A stretch of 64,000 nt of DNA from Crocodylus rhombifer. Lineage: Eukaryota; Chordata; Crocodylia; Crocodylidae. The stretch is from positions 1,560,791 through 1,624,790 of the forward strand of contig JAVSML010000027.1 of assembly GCA_038503035.1 (NCBI GenBank), read 5' to 3'. Of this stretch, positions 21,122 to 33,815 are shown one piece after another (position 1 is the first letter of the stretch; each line of letters opens with the position of its first letter). The notes beneath the pieces were generated by a model. It had not been told where the DNA came from. It saw only the letters and a program-made list of their open reading frames with translations, and made no database searches. The translations under genes and the position numbers were made by a program.

Positions 21122-22956
21122 TCATCTAGTCCGACCCCCTGCCATGGCAGGAAAGAATACTGGGGTCAAACAACCAAGATGTTCATCTGACCTCCTCTTG
21201 AACACCCCCGGGGTAGGAGCCTGCACCACTTCTCTTGGAAGTTGGTTCCAGATCCTAGCCGCCCTGACCGTGAAGTAGAGCCTCCTGGTATCTAACCTAA
21301 ACCTACCCTCTGCCAGCTTGTGACTGTTATTCCTGGTCACTCCTGGCGGTGCTCGGAGGAACAGTGACTCCCCCAATGCCTGCTGATCCCCCCTGACTAG
21401 TTTATAACAGGTCGCAAGATCCCCCCTCAGCCTTCTCTTTTGGAGGCTGAACAGGTTCAGGTCCCGTAGCCTCTCATAGGACCTGCCCTGTTGTCCCCTG
21501 ATCATACGAGTGGCCTTCCTCTGGACCCTCTCCATGCTGTCGACATCCCTCTTGAAGTGTGGCGCCCAGAACTGGACGCAGTACTCCAACTGCGGCCTGA
21601 CCAGTGCCGCATAGAGGGGGAGGATCACCTCTCTGGACCTGCTCAAGATGCATCTGTGGATGCATGCCAAGGTGCGGTTGGCCTTCCTAACTGCCTCCCC
21701 ACACTGCCGGCCCATGTTCATCTTGGAGTCAGTGATGACCCCCAGATCTTTTTCCGCCTCCGTGCTGACAAGAGGGGAGTTCCCTAACCTGTAGGTATGG
21801 TGCTGGTTGTTCCTCCCGAGATGCATCACCTTGCACTTATCTGTGTTGAAACCCATCCTATTCTCGTCCCCCCACCCTTGTAACCTGTCTAGGTCTGATT
21901 GTAGCCTGTTGCATCTTTCCAGTGTGCCCACATCCCCCCACATCTTAGTGTCATCAGCAAATTTGAACAGGGTGCTTTTTACCCTCTTGTCCAAATCACT
22001 GATGAAGATGTTGAACAGTGCGGGCCCGAGGACCGAGCCCTGCGGAACCCCACTGCCCACGTCCTTCCAGGTTGAGAAGGACCCATCCGCTACCACCCTC
22101 TGGGTGCGGCCCACCAGCCAGTTGGCCACCCATTTGACTGTGTGGGTGTCTACACCACAGCCCCCCAGTTTCTTAATGAGAACGGGGGTGAGAGACAGTG
22201 TCGAAAGCCTTCCGGAAGTCCAGGAAGACTATATCCACTGCTACCCCTGCATCTAATGATCTGGTGATCTGATCGTAAAAGGCCACCAGGTTGGTCTGAC
22301 AGGACCTGCCACTGATGAACCCATGTTGGTTGCCCCTAAGCATGCAGTCCCCTGCTGGCCCCTCCTGCATGTGTGCCAGCATAATTTTCTCGAACAGCTT
22401 GCCTAGGATCGAGGTAAGACTAACCGGCCTATAGTTCCCCGGGTCCTCCTTCCTGCCTTTTTTGAAGATTGGGACCACATTAGCCCTCTTCCAGTCCTCC
22501 GGTACCTCACCAGAGCACTTAGTGCTCATAAAGCCGTGCCAGGGGACTTGCAATGACCTCGGCCAGTTCCTTTAGAACTCTAGGGTGGAGATCATCCGGA
22601 CCGGCTGACTTGAATACGTCCAACCCCTCCAGAAGCTCCCTAACTAAATCCTCGCTAACCCGTGGCCCAGGTGTGCCTCCCCCGGGGCCCAAGGGGGGCC
22701 CAGCAGGGTGGTGGCTGTTCTGGTCCCTACTTAGGAAGATGGAGGCAAAGAAATCGTTAAACATGTTAGCTTTGCCATCTGGTGTGACAAACAATTTTCC
22801 CATCGCATCCTGCAAGGGCCCCACATTACCCGGGACCTTCTTTTTACCCCCTATGTATTTAAAAAAGGACTTCTTATTGTCCTTAATCTGGGAAGCTAGT
22901 CCCAATTCCATCTCTGCCTTGGCCTTCCGAACTACCCCCCCTACATCCCTGAGCAA
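21122..22956 (-). pseudogene. CR1 reverse transcriptase remnant
   Basis: This is read in three frames. 22956-22519 gives the linker and FKSAGPDDLHPRVLKELAEV. 22553-22173 gives NYRPVSLTSILGKLFEKIM, QHGFISGRSCQTNL and motif A (VFLDFRKAFDTVSH). 22129-21122 gives NWLVGRTQRVV, SGVPQGSVLGP (motif B), FADDTK (motif C), and the thumb to the C terminus. All catalytic motifs are visible, but frameshifts near 22540 and 22160 disable the protein. This copy still contains the segment deleted from the 6.2-kb copy. Confidence 0.9.
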
Positions 22957-23742
22957 CTACAGAATAGTCCTCCCTGGTGATGACCCCTTCTTTCCATTGG
23001 GTGTAAGCCTCCTTTTTAGCAAGGAGACATTCCCGGATGCTTTTGGTGAGCCACGGAGGCTTGTGTGCTCTACTGCTCCCTTTGATCCTCGTTGGGATTA
23101 CCTTCCTTTGGGCTTGGAGGATCGTCTCCTTAAGGAGCGACCACTCTGCTTGGACACCTGGCTCCCCTCCCCCCCGGGACCTCAGCATTTCTCCAACTAT
23201 CCTCCTTAGCTCATTGAAGTTTGCCCTCCTAAAGTCTAGGGCCGCTGCCGTACTGCAAGCCTTTGCCACCTTGCTCTGGATGGTGAATTCCAGCAGGCGA
23301 TGATCGCTGTCGCCCAGGTGGTCGAGCACCCGCAGCCCCCTCACCAGGTCATCACCCGTGGCCAGCACTAGGTCCAACAAGGCGACCCCCTGGTGGGGCT
23401 ATGCACCTCTTGGGTTAGATGGAGGTCCTGCACTCTGGCCAAGAACCTACGTGAGCGTTCAGACCTGGCTGACTGTTCTTCCCAGCAGATGTCCGGGAAG
23501 TTCAGGTCCCCCATGACTACCATATCCTTAGCCTTCACTACCTCTGTGAGCTGACCCAAGAATTCCTGGTCAAGCTCTTCTCCCTGGTTGGGAGGTCTGT
23601 AGTAGACTCCCACCATTAAGTCTCTTTCCCCTCGACTACCTTGTACTCTAACCCAAAGCACTTCAGAGTGCCCCTCCCCTGACTCCTTGCTGATTGACAA
23701 GGATGTGTATTCCTCCTTAATATAGAGTGCCACGCCCCCGCC
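22883..23742 (-). pseudogene. CR1 endonuclease (EEP fold) remnant
   Basis: The apurinic-type endonuclease nicks target DNA to prime LINE insertion. The frame 23733-23368 begins inside the domain (MALYIKEEYTSLSIS) and contains VVMGDLNFPDICWE, the GDLN/F catalytic Asp-Asn motif. The frame 23380-22883 continues with LDLVLATGD and the SDH catalytic motif (GDSDHRLLEFTI), then the linker LKETILQAQRKVIPTR. One frameshift near 23370-23380 separates the two. The first part of the domain is absent through truncation. Confidence 0.88.
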
Positions 23743-24368
23743 TCAAATACATACTTCTTTGAAGCAAAGGAGAAAAAACACTGACATACCCTTGGTAGTA
23801 GCATGGTTGCCATATAGGTGTGGAGGTACAAGCAAGTTTAATAACTTTTGCATAACTATAGGCAATTAAACCAAACCAGATTATCTACAACAGTATGAAA
23901 GAGCACTATGTAATATTGGATGCAATAGCGTAAGTAGCTATTTTGACCAAATGCTTATTTCTAACGGATACATTTCATCCCTTACAAAGATATTTTCTGT
24001 GTCTTCTAATCGGGCAGCTAAACCTAGCTTGAGGCTGGTAGAAAAGACCAACCAAGGGTTGTGGGACTAACAGAAAGTTCAAAGGATAGATTCCATGTGA
24101 TCCATGCACATTCAGAGCCAAGTACAAAACCAACTACTTAACTATTTTGCCACAATAACCTTGCAAAGCCCACACAGACTACATAAATGTGGGGTTAAAA
24201 GTGCCAAGACTTCCCTTTTTGTGGCTAATATAAGAGGCAATGAATACTTTGGTGGAGGAGGATGTACAGGAACTTTGGGCGCTGACAGACATGGTGGGTG
24301 AGGGGGAAAAGCACATTGTACTGGAAGCAGCAGCACGTTACTTTGTCCTGGTTCCACAGCATCTGTAT

Positions 24369-24473
24369 AGATCAGGCGCTTCAGTTAGGGCTTTTTGGCA
24401 TTTTCAGCTAAAGCTGATTCAATCAGCTATTAGATAAAAGCACCAAAAAAAACCCCACTAAAGCGCTTGATCT
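24369..24473. repeat. 105-bp near-perfect palindrome (mini fold-back element)
   Basis: The left arm starts AGATCAGGCGCTTCAGT and the reverse complement of the right arm starts AGATCAAGCGCTTTAGT. The match continues through a T-rich tract to a centre at GCTGATTCAATCAGC, so almost the whole unit pairs with itself. Inside CDIN1 intron 1 it would form a stem of about 50 bp in the transcript. No duplication or family was recognised. It may be a very short MITE. Confidence 0.6.
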
Positions 24474-24763
24474 TGACAGGCGTTGGGAAAGCTGAGTGTG
24501 ACTGATGCACTGCCTCTTCTGGGCATGTGGTGAGCTTGGTATGGGAGCACGCTGAGTTTAAAGTAATATGCTTTTTTTTTTCCACATCTGCAAGCAGTCT
24601 TTGTAAGCAGACAAATCTCTTATCACCCACAGCTGCTAGGGAAGGGAAGATGTGTAACAAGGTACAATCCCTAGAGCCTATTCAGAGCCTCTCCCAGTAA
24701 TTGCTATGTGTCTAATATGTGTGAAGGCCATGTTTCCCTATAAGCTGCTTGGAAGAACATGGT

Positions 24764-25670
24764 TTAATAGATTCTAATACTAGAAGGGATCACTGAAACC
24801 ATCTAGTCTGACCTTCTGCTTAACACCATAGGATCTCCCTGATTTAAATCCTATGCGAGTTAAACATGTCTGCTCTTAAAAACATCCAGTTTTGATTTAA
24901 CAGTTGTCAGAGATGAAGAGTTCCCCACAGCTCTTGCTAAGGTGTTCCAGTGGTTAATTAACTTCACTGTTAAAACTGCTTCCTATTCTTGTTTAAATTT
25001 GTCCAGCTTCAACTTGCAGTCATCATGTCCTGTTATACCTTTGTCTGATGGACTGAAAAGCCTTTTAACATTTCTGTTCTCCATGTACGTATTTACAGAC
25101 TGTTCGGTCTTCAACCATCTCTTTGTTAAGATAAGATTGAGTTCCTTGAGGCTTTGACTATAAAGCATGTTTTACAGTCCTTCAGTGTTTTTCATATCTC
25201 TTCCCCGACAGCACAGTTTTTCTGGTATAACTGATTCCACTCCAACTTTTAAAAGTCGTTCTCAACTCATGGGTGCCAGCACCAGACACAGTATCTCAGT
25301 AAAAGTAACACTGGTGCCAAAGTACAGAGATGATATAACCTCCCTATTTATGTTTATATATTAAGGATAGCATTTGCTTTTTGGTCTCATCTGCTTGCAG
25401 AAGGGAGGGAATCAGTGTTCAGCAAATTACCCAGTATGATCCTAGAAGTCTTTTTCATAATCATGGCTTCCCAAGACATTCCCTCATCTTGAAGGATGAT
25501 AAGTCTTTCAGATTTGCCTGTATTAGTGACCTGTTGTCTTCATTATTTGTCACTTCCATAGCTCTGCATCACCCAAAGAGTTCTTCGGAAATTATTTTGT
25601 TTCCTCCTCTGTTTTGACAAATATATTAAATAGCAGGGCCACAGACTAATTCTTACAGCACCCCTTGTTG
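24764..25670 (-). mobile_element. Old CR1/L3-type LINE fragment
   Basis: The minus-strand 3' block (ATTCTAATACTAGAAGGGATC, then CCATCTAGTCTGACC) is followed on the plus strand by decayed complements of the reverse transcriptase: the thumb and palm region, ending near 25600-25670 with a remnant of the LFNIFI region (ATATTAAATAGCAGGGCCACAGA). No continuous frame remains. It is more diverged than the 21-kb copy and probably from a different CR1 subfamily. Confidence 0.7.
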
Positions 25671-26222
25671 CTGCTTAGAGATAGAAAGGTGTTTTACCTT
25701 TCTACCTCAACATACTTTTCCTCCTCCTAAAAAAAGTTTAAAAAAAAAAAAGGAAACCATGGATAACTTCAGTTCTGTATTTGTTCTGCAAAACTTCCCC
25801 AGGCAGCAGCTGATTAAAATTGATCTAATTCTTGTCAGTTTCGCTGCTATCCATGCCATTTTGAATAGCAGAAGTGAAACTGATCAGAGGCAGGTCATTA
25901 GGGAAAAGTGCAGACAGCAAAGGCAGTAGCTGTTTGTTTTCTTTCCGCAAACAATTGTAAAACATTTAAAGTTTGGAAGACTTTATTTGTTTCTACCCCT
26001 TACAGATTGCATTTTTGTTTAAAAATGAAATTCCTAATGATCCTGTGTCTAGTACACACTATATTTACTCAATTCCAAGATGAGTCCCTTCCCCCACTTT
26101 ACTGGGGTGGGGAGGCCCTCATTTTATAATTGAGAAAGGGAGCAGGGACAGCCAGCTTCTGCAGCTCTAGTTCTGGACTGCTCTCTGTTTCCCTGCCACC
26201 TCTGCCCCCATACTGCCTAGGG

Positions 26223-26432
26223 CAGGGGTTGGTAACATTTTTTGCCAAAAACAACCTTAACTTGTAAGGTATTGGTATACCAGGGGCATGTGGCAGGGGA
26301 GCCTCAAGGGGCTCAATCCTTGTGGCAGTACAGTCCTAGCCCCTTCCCCACTGTCCACCCCAAAGTGCATGTGCCAAACAAAATGCCTTTGTGTGCCACA
26401 CTGGCACGTATGCCACGGATTGCCTATTCCTG
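26223..26432. mobile_element. hAT-Charlie MITE
   Basis: Begins CAGGGGTTGGTAACATTTTT and ends GGATTGCCTATTCCTG. A perfect 8-bp duplication GCCTAGGG flanks it (26215-26222 and 26433-26440). It is 210 bp and non-coding. Confidence 0.9.
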
Positions 26433-26490
26433 GCCTAGGGCCTCTGGCTTCTGCTACTTACCCTCTTCCCTCCCAGCCCCAGAGCTGCTA

Positions 26491-26500
26491 NNNNNNNNNN
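26491..26500. other. Assembly gap (10 N)
   Basis: Ten consecutive N. The true gap size is unknown. Flanking sequence is GC-rich on the left and AT-rich on the right. Confidence 1.
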
Positions 26501-29500
26501 TATAAAAATTTATACATTTTCCATGTATAGAATCTAATAATTGGGGGACTTTTAATTCAGGGTTGCTTTGGATTCAGGTAAACAGGGTAGCTTATTCCCT
26601 AACTTGTCTGACTCCGGTGTTTCCTAGGAAGCTATAAGTGAACTTTTCATGCCATAGTTAAGCAAATTGATTTATTTGATTTCAGTGGGACTAGTTGTGA
26701 GATCTAGCCCATGATGATGGTAAACCTGACACTAAATGGTCAATAGCATGCTTCCATTCTGTTGCTTAAGAAGTAGCAATTTAAATTATTATGGAATACG
26801 TACCTTTTCCATATCTATGTAAATATTAATGTCTTTGAGGGTCCCCCCCATTTTATGAACCTTTCAACTCAATACTATGTTTTATGGAATGTATTTTACA
26901 TTGCTATTTGTTTTGTCAATACCATTTGTAGCAAAAGCTAATGTAATTTAAAATTAAACTTGCACTTCAAGCTACATTTAGCTAAGCAGGTAAACAGACC
27001 AAGAATATTGAATGAGATTTTAGTCAGTGGAGGCTTTGCAAGTTCTATATAGACTTACAGTGTACCATTTCAGTCACAACCAATTTCAGTGGAATGTTAA
27101 CAGTGAAAATAACTTTATAGATGAAACGGAATGGAGGTTGCATTATGGAAACTAACATCTGTTCTAAAGAACGTGTTTATAAGGCTGAATGCTAACCTGA
27201 TTCTGTCCCATTGGAAGAAGGTTAAAACAAATAAAATAGATTCCTTTTGCCTACAGTTCTGCTGGAATTTTGGTAGGATATTTACAGCTATAGAGTTCAT
27301 GTTCCTTTTCCTTTACTATGAATTCCAGTGTTTAGGTCTCAAAGGGGTTGTAACTCCAGTTTGAGTGGGTATGTCATGTTCAAAACCTGACTGCTTATAT
27401 TCTAAGCCCAAGTAGAAGGGAAGCAAAACCTTCTCTAAAAAGCAAGTTATTCTACTAAAAAACTGGTATATGTCAGTATATAACTATAGAGGTTCTTTTT
27501 GTTTTCCCTTGCTTCTCTTTGATCAAATTGGGCACAGGTGAGGAGCAGAACTTTTAACTATTAGTGCCAGTAAGGCCTAAAAAGAAAAACATGGAAAAAG
27601 CAGGTTTGTGATGTTTGAATTTTCCTACACAGAAGCTTGAAATCAGCCTTTTTAGCCCCACACTGTGTATGTGAATTCTTGGATTATATCTCTCTTGGCT
27701 ATATCAAAATGTGTATGAAAGAAGGGATTTTTTTTTTAACCTACAGTTTAACTAGGAAGCAAACAATATGTGTGATGTGACAGTGAATGCAGCTCTCAAT
27801 GGAACTTACTTTGAGAAAGGTGGGGCGTGGGTTCCTAATATAAATAGCATATTTCATACAAATGACCAAAGCACTATTGAGACTGCTGTTACATGTGATC
27901 AAAAATAAAGTTGTGCTTACACCCCTCTAGAAGTATTATAAGCTGGTGAATGTGTGAAGATTTATATTTTGAATGACAGTGTGACTCCCTCCTTTTACAT
28001 TATTTTTTTTACAATTGTGGAGCAAAGATTTATTTGTACTTGAAGGTCAGAAAATAAGGTTGGAGACCTTTTTCCCCCCCCGTGCTGAATAGTGGCAACC
28101 ATAGCACAGAATCATAGCTTTTCCTTTTTCTTTCTTTGGTTTTTTAAAATTTCTGGAAAACAGTGTTTGTTATGGTTGCTATAATGTTGATCTTGAGTAT
28201 GGGGTAGAGCCTGTATAATGTGAGGAAGCCATAGTTATATTGGATGGATAATGGTATCTTTCTTACCCTTAGGAATTTGTATAGTAGCAAATATATTAAA
28301 GTCACCCTATGTATTTAGAGTCTAAAACAGTACCCATTGCTGGCAGCTAGATAAAACAGTGGTTAATAAAGACAAGTGTCCTGTTTATGCATGTTTAGAA
28401 ATTGTTTTCTTAGAAGTGAAAGGTACAGTGAACCAGTATATGTCATCGCTATATATCAGGTGCAGTTATAACCAGTTCAAAAGAAAAAATAAACCTCTTT
28501 AAAAGAATAGATTTGTTGTATGTAATAGCTTAATTTTTGTTGGTCTTGGCAAACTTCAGTGTGTTGCTCTGTAAAATTTCTTAATTCGCTTGTCTTTATA
28601 TATTTTTTTCTTTGCTGATTCCCAACATGTGTTTTTGTAGTGATGGTTGTTATAACAAGAATAAAATTCTGTTAACGCATTTGTCTTTCCTCTGAAGAAT
28701 TTCATCCTAAAGCAACCTTGGTGTTATCAGACAGGCAGATAGATGTATTTAGACTTAAAGACTGGAATATTATAGTTGTTAAGGATGGAATGGAAGGTTT
28801 AACACTGACCATACATGAATTTTTAATTGACTAATGGATTTTGGGGTACTATTAGACTTGTGTGGCTTGCTGTTTAACATTTATAATGATAAAATGATCC
28901 TTCTGGATTGTATTTCAGAGGCAGTTCCTTAAATTATTGTTCTTTTGGAGTCTGAAAATAAGCCCAGGTTAGATTTTTATGGGTAGAGGGTATTTGAAAT
29001 ATCATAGTGAAAAATATTTTATTCATGTGTCGCTTTTTGGACAATCATATTCTGAACTACATTACAATGGCACAGTAAATTGCTGAATACACTGTCTGCT
29101 GAATATGACCTCACCATGAAAAATTTGATGCATTAGAGTAGGAAAGGTTGGAATATATCAACCTTAGCTGACAAGGGACTTTGAATTTTGACCTAACACA
29201 GATGACCTTTGTGTGCAATAAAAGTGAGCTTAATCTCCAGGTCAAGGTTGAGGTGAATGGTAGGGCATGGTAGAGGGGCTCGTGTTGGATCTAGATGGAT
29301 CATACCTGGCAAGGGGAGAAATACAAGACTTGCTCTTTTTAAAAAAAATTTTGGGGGGGGTCACCAGATGCTTATTTACTTTGTTACCTTAGGTCTGTTC
29401 CCTTATCACTGTGAACCGAACTGTTATACCTTAGCACAGCTGACATTTCCGCTGCATTAGACTAATTTGTTTGAAGCTTTAATGTTTCATAGTAAAAGGT

Positions 29501-31868
29501 ATGAATTATGCGTCTTCTGCTCCTATCGGTCATTGACTAGCAAAGCTAAATATAAAAGGTTCTTCTAGCATGCAAAAAAGAAGACTATCAAATGCATTGT
29601 CTTGTTGCAGGGGAAAAAGGCTTCTAAAAACCTTACTCATTTGACAAGTCCACTTACTTTTGGAAGGGACTCTTATACCCCCCCCTTTGCTGGACTACAG
29701 TTAAGACAGCTCTGATATTTTTTCACTGGGTTTACATAATACAAGGAAAATGTTTCCTTCTGAACGCTCAATTCTGCCAGAAGTATTGGTTCAAGGGAAC
29801 ATCATTTTACAATACAGTGTTTTAGGGGGTGTTATATAATGAAATGGCACACATGGATTAACTTGAAAAATATTAGAATATCTTAAATTTATTTAGTTAG
29901 AAATAGTCCATCTCTAACTAATATTTCAGAAGTGCTATTTTACTAATATATTAAAGATATATGTCTTGAATATATTATTACACAGATTATAGTGGCTTTT
30001 TCCTACCTTTAAATCAGCCAGAGAAAAAAAGTTTGAGACTCTAATGGAAAGAACCTCTACTCCTTTAATAGAGCCTGCAAAATATATTCTCCAGGACTGA
30101 TCAGCTCTGAAGGCTCTAGAGGTTTGATGATTGGAATGGCAGGAAATCACGCTTTCAGGACATAACGAATTGACTAGGCCATCCATCATTTGTTAGCATG
30201 CGCTGAAACGCTGGGTTTGTGTGCAGAGGCCTGTGATTTAGTAAATACTTGGGAGATGAATAGAGCTTACACACAAGGGAAGATATTGCTGTCCTTCAGC
30301 AGCCTTAGACACAGATTCCTGCTGAGAAGGCCGTCTGACAGCAGCTCATCAGTAACTGGCCTGTCACAGTCGGTGATGCCCACCAACCATCCCCAGTATA
30401 TTAAATGCATTTTTAATATCTGCTTCAGTAGATTTAATGAAGAAAATTTAGTTTCCATACTCTGATCACTGCTTCTTCAAGTGTTTTAAAGCATTGACTG
30501 TAGCACTTAAAAGAAAAGAAGTGTGCCGGTACTTGGAGGAGTTGATCAAAAAGGGAAGTTAAACAGAACCATATAAAAACAAAAAATGTTGTTAGCTGAA
30601 TAGTCATACTATACTAAAACAAAAGTGATTGAAAAAGTCATTGTATTCTTTAAAAACAATCTCCTCTTTTTGCTAGACCATGCAAATCCTGCTTTACTGG
30701 AGGGAGAGATGCAAAGATGGACAGAGAGGAAACTTACACAATGGTTCTGTTTCAGTGTGGCTGGAGTGACGAAAAATCACCATTTTATTCCCTGAGTTTT
30801 CAGATTTTGGTGCTTGAACCAAAAAGCTGTTCTTTCTGGCTTACATAAATAATCCTTGGGAAGATGGCGGGTATGGACAGGAAGATTTCAGTAGATTTCT
30901 TTTTTTATGTCGTTTCAGTCTAGTTGTGTAGCAAAGACATTATATTGATAAATGTTACTACAACACTAGGGTGAACAAATTAAGCTAATGTGGGGGAAAA
31001 TAGGAAGGTGGGTAGTAGAATAAAACTTTGCCACATCATATAAACTGCAAAATTTATCAATGGCTATACACTATTGGTGTCAAGCACTCATCTGTTTGCT
31101 GTCTTAGAGATTTTAAGAGTGTTAAATGTTATTGTTATTTCGTTTTCCTGGGAATTCCCAGAAATACTGTTGGGTTTTTTTTTACAAAGTCAAAATGTAG
31201 TGTTGCTTTTTCTGATGCTGACAGTATTTAACACAAATCAGGGAGACAACCGATTAGATGTTGCAAATGTGCACTTTAAATGCTTTTCCTCTTGCTTTCA
31301 TTTTTTTTTAATCTCCAGAATATGCTCCATGTTCACAGAAGAGGAAGCATCTACAGAATGAGACCTATAAATTTGATTCTTGTATGTGTCAAAACAGTAA
31401 TGTATTAAATGCTTATTATTATAAAAATTTAAGACATGTCTTAAACACTTACATTTTTATAACACATGGCAATATTAAATAATACATTTCCTTGTTAGCA
31501 TCTGTTTGCCATCATGGTTGGCAAGACCTATGATTTATTGCCTAAATTAATGACCAAGACCATTTTGGTGCTGATATATGCCCCAAAGCTTATCACATCA
31601 CTAAATAAAATAAAATATATGCTCCTGTGACAGTCATTTTTGTAATTGTTTATCCCTTTTAAGTGCCCTATTCAATGATTCAGTAAAAGTATTGTAACAG
31701 TCTACTTGCAAAGTGAAAATCTCAGAAAGCTAAATTGTATTTCATGCTGAAGAATAGGTGGTAAGGATTTCAAAGAGAATTTGTAATACAGTAACTTCTT
31801 GTATGTGGGTTTTTATCCCCTTCTTTCTACTGCCATTTCATGCTTATTTTGGTGGTATTCCACCAGAT
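26501..31868 (+). other. Intron 1 segment, no gene or clear repeat
   Basis: Long AT-rich, largely unique-looking sequence. The block at about 30060-30470 is less AT-rich and contains TGACAG (30336-30341) and CTGTCA (30361-30366). It looks like a possible conserved non-coding element (see findings). Poly-T runs occur but there are no clear transposon ends. Confidence 0.5.
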
Positions 31869-31980
31869 TCATAGATGCTAGGATCAGAAGAGACCTCAGC
31901 AGATCAAGTCCGACCCCCCTGCCTAAGCAGGAAAAAGTGCTATCCGGATGCCTATCCAGATACTTGAAAAAGTAATGTCC
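31869..31980 (-). mobile_element. CR1 3'-end fragment
   Basis: TTCATAGATGCTAGGATCAG, then AGACCTCAGCAGATCAAGTC and CGACCCCCCTGCCTAAGCAGG, is the minus-strand CR1 terminus. Only about 110 bp remains. Confidence 0.8.
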
Positions 31981-33273
31981 TGCTTTTCAGGTCAATATTA
32001 GTAATGATCTGATGAATCCTCACTTACTGAAGCTGAAATCCTAGCAATTGTAGTCGCAAAAGTTCCCTGGATTCAAACGGTACCAGGATTTTGCTCTTTT
32101 CTCTTTTTTATAAGTTCTACCATGTTTCTGACTTGCAATATACAGCACTCTAATGCCTTCTTGTTCCTCCAAAGGCTTCCTGTTTTCTTTCTCTTTCTCT
32201 CAATTCTGATTCTGGTTCACCTGAATAAAGAATTCCTGAGACTTCTAGTGGATATCAGTAACCTCTTTGAGGGGCTTTTTCACTCAACGCATGTAATAGT
32301 CCACCCAGTACTAAAGAAACCATGGTTTGCTGTCACAGATCTCTCAAACTGTCCAGTCCTGTGTCTAGCTCCATTTCCTAAGCACCATAAAGCAAGGAAC
32401 TAGCTATAAACAGTCACCAGTTCCGCTTCTCAGTATCCTGGATTTCTGCCTTTTGGGTTCCAGGTCATGACAGTGCTAAACAAGATGCTCTGGGAGTTGA
32501 TCTCTTCTATCTTCAAAAAAGAAAGCACATCTTTATCTAGCCTTTTCGGGCTGTGCAGTACTTAATACCTTTAATCACCATAGTCTTCTATCCCACTTCC
32601 AGAAAGCTGGAAGGATGAACAAAAATGCCCTGAAATATTGCAGGTCTTTCCCAGACAGAAACACAGTCTATTATGGGCAACTGCTACTTCATTTGTGGCA
32701 TCCTGCAGGTTTAATCCAATCCCACATGTTATGAAACTGTTTTAAGAACTGATCATACAACATGATCAGAAGTGTCAGCAATTTATAGGTGATGCCTGGT
32801 TTCACTCAGATTAATTTGTAGCTCTGCTGGAACTCCTGATAACTACTGAATGCTCACATAGAAGTGGTGACACAAAGTACCTTTTCCATCTATACTTTGC
32901 CAGAAAATTACACCCTATCTTATTAAAATCCAGCTCAGTAATGATGATCCACATGTTAGTGATCTCTACATGTTTATTGCATCTCTTAGGAATGAAGTCA
33001 GGTATTCTGAGGAAGGTACAGCTGGTAGAAAGTGTAGCTGGAGCTAGATAATGAAACTGAGAGAAGAAATGCTAGAGATTGTTTTTAGGTTCTGGAAGTG
33101 GATGAATTTTATTATTCTAGTTGTTCCTCAGTTTTTGTGCAGTTTTCCTACACAATCTGCCCATAAATAGTTTTTTAAAATCCCCAAAAAACAAACCTAA
33201 ACAAAGTAATCAAGCTGTTTTTCTCACAGGCTATGATACAGAAATACTGTTTATTCTTTTAAGTACTTGACAG

Positions 33274-33807
33274 TAGAGGTATACCAATATATTGGTTGCC
33301 TGTAGGATCAGCAGAGATAAAAGGTAAATGTACATTATTAGCTAGTGTCTTTTTTACTGTTGTAGCCAATAATGTTCTCTGATAATTATGTCTTCTGGCC
33401 TGGCCCCCAGATCACCTGGGTTTCCTCTTGCCTGCAGGGCCAGGGCTCCTGGATTCCCTCCTGCAAGCCAGGGTGACCCTGGATACACCCTCATCCCCCC
33501 TCATCAACAGGCCAGGATGGGCTGAAGCAGAGCAGCTGCCGCGAGGTTCTGGTTGCTGGCGCGGCATGGTGTGGACTGCAGGCTGGGGTCAGGGTGGGGG
33601 CTGTAAAAGATGTTGAATACTACAGACGTGACAAGGGTGGAGAGGGGCAGGTGAAGCTTTGCTACCCAGCCCAGCGTGACTTAACCCATAGCATGACTCA
33701 ACCCTCGGTTAATATCAGTTGCCAAGTCAGTATTGGCTGATGTGGCTAGTTAATAATCGGCTATTGATCGGTATTGGCCAAGAAAATCTTTATTGGTGTA
33801 CCTCTAT
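33274..33807. mobile_element. Non-autonomous hAT element, TAGAGGT family
   Basis: Left end TAGAGGTATACCAATATATT; the reverse complement of the right end is TAGAGGTACACCAATAAAGA. Flanks CTTGACAG (33266-33273) and TTTGACAG (33808-33815) are a 7-of-8 match for an 8-bp duplication. The 534-bp interior is non-coding. Subterminal sequence is rich in TTGG/CCAATA-like motifs. Both termini align with those of the element at 51279-52621, so the two belong to one family. Confidence 0.88.
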
Positions 33808-33815
33808 TTGACAGA

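Larger units (their letters stand above)
21078..23742 (-). mobile_element. CR1 LINE, 2.7 kb, 5'-truncated
   Basis: The minus-strand 3' end lies at 21078 with TTCATAGTTTCATAG and the GGAAGGGACCTGAGCAGATC block. The coding part runs leftward from within the endonuclease at 23742 to the end of the reverse transcriptase at about 21122. CR1 elements mobilise by target-primed reverse transcription and usually lose their 5' end, as here: the first part of the endonuclease and all of ORF1 are missing. A copy of this subfamily's 3' part lies in opposite orientation at 43381-44023. Confidence 0.95.

Noticed and set aside
26491..26500. Open frames crossing the N run
   Set aside because: They only exist because the N bases are read through as unknown residues.
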